Of a stretch of 64,000 bases of DNA, positions 63,505 to 64,000 are shown piece after piece. The stretch spans positions 62,001 through 126,000 of the forward strand of contig JBCCXL010000005.1 in the NCBI GenBank assembly GCA_039191605.1, in the 5' to 3' direction. Source of the DNA: JBCCXL01 sp039191605. Its GTDB lineage: Bacteria; Acidobacteriota; Thermoanaerobaculia; Multivoradales; JAHZIX01. Position 1 is the first letter of the stretch, and every line of letters starts with the position of its first letter. The notes under the pieces were generated by a model. That model saw only the letters and a list, made by a program, of their open reading frames with translations, was not told where the DNA came from and searched no databases. Position numbers and translations under genes: made by a program.

Positions 63505-64000
63505 CCGGCGCCCCGCGATTGGCGCCCCCGCCCCACGCCACGGTTCGAGCCCTGATCTAGGCGCCGGATCCGGTCCTTGGCTCGCCCTGGCGCCGCCGGC
63601 CCCCTGGCCCGGCACGCCCCGGGAAGGGCTGCGGGCCACGCTCTTCCTGCTCGCCCACATCCCCCTCGGCATCGCGCTGCGGGTGGTGCCGCTGCTCTCC
63701 ACCGCCCACGCCCTGGCGGCGGTCCTCTTCGGCTTCTGGCTGGTCCAGCGGGGGCGCAAGGAGCAGGGACGACTGGTGGCTTTGATGGCCTATATCGTCG
63801 GCTCCGAGCCGATCTGGCGAGCCACCGGGGCCCGGGTGTTCTACGAAACCGGGAAGTACGCCTTGGTCGCCCTGGCGATCTACGCCGTGATGCGCTTCAA
63901 CCGCCTAGGAAAATTCCGTCTCGCTCCCCTGGCCTACTTCTTCTTTCTCGTCCCTTCGCTGCTGGTCCTGCCCTATTTCTCCAAGGACGACATCTCCTTC
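63491..64000 (+). CDS. Polytopic membrane protein, probable O-antigen ligase/polymerase, 3' end cut
   Basis: An ATG at 63491 opens a frame that reaches the window end without a stop (170 codons). After about 55 Pro/Gly-rich residues come several membrane helices (LFLLAHIPLGIALRVVPLL, AHALAAVLFGFWLV, YALVALAIYAVM, LAYFFFLVPSLLVL). The loop VGSEPIWRATGARVFYETGK resembles the N-terminal part of Wzy/WaaL-like proteins in exopolysaccharide loci. It overlaps the GNAT gene, so it belongs to the same transcript. If the call is right it is the third ligase/polymerase of the locus. Confidence 0.7.
   Translation, partial: MNPADRRPAIGAPAPRHGSSPDLGAGSGPWLALAPPAPWPGTPREGLRATLFLLAHIPLGIALRVVPLLSTAHALAAVLFGFWLVQRGRKEQGRLVALMAYIVGSEPIWRATGARVFYETGKYALVALAIYAVMRFNRLGKFRLAPLAYFFFLVPSLLVLPYFSKDDISF

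Overview
The window is a 64 kb piece of a GC-rich, diderm (Gram-negative type) bacterial chromosome. An RND/TolC efflux set, a Wza-type export lipoprotein-like channel protein, an outer-membrane barrel and a capsule-type ABC transporter all require an outer membrane. Base composition and gene style would fit Acidobacteriota (Thermoanaerobaculia-like) or a myxobacterial relative, but nothing here fixes the taxon. No rRNA, tRNA, CRISPR array, insertion sequence or phage gene was seen.

Left part (1-9.3 kb): an edge-truncated small gene, a SatD-family protein with a good intrinsic terminator, and a four-gene minus-strand multidrug efflux operon. In that operon a TetR repressor, a TolC-like protein, an adaptor and an RND pump all overlap by 4 nt, behind a promoter that abuts a perfect 14-bp TetR-type palindrome. 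A DinB-fold protein follows on the plus strand.

9.5-15.1 kb: a small accessory-looking patch. It holds a lower-GC membrane-anchored protein of unknown function and a two-gene unit of a CHAT (caspase-like) peptidase with a 1072-residue membrane-tailed protein. The large protein looks like a STAND NTPase whose nucleotide-binding motifs have been lost. This pair is the best candidate here for an undescribed system, possibly conflict or programmed-death related.

15.5-20.2 kb: the methionine/one-carbon pair metF and metH on the minus strand. The metF promoter is placed so close to the start codon that the transcript may be leaderless.

20.4-64 kb: one very large surface-polysaccharide locus. The first section holds a polyprenyl-phosphate sugar transferase, two O-antigen-ligase/Wzy-type membrane proteins, a VanZ-like protein, a beta-barrel, a Wza-like protein, a Wzc-like tyrosine kinase, a PHP phosphatase and two exported proteins. 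After a terminator near 36.85 kb, an almost unbroken chain of plus-strand genes runs off the right edge, most of them overlapping by 4 nt. It encodes GDP-fucose synthase, a Wzm/Wzt ABC exporter, three FkbM methyltransferases, a sugar epimerase/dehydratase, WecB, about eight glycosyltransferases, a NeuA-phosphatase fusion with NeuB, two sulfotransferases, a polysaccharide deacetylase, an SGNH protein, a GNAT protein and a truncated polytopic protein. Together these imply a complex, acidic glycan that may contain nonulosonic acid and be methylated and sulfated. Genes for both Wzy-type and ABC-type export lie side by side.
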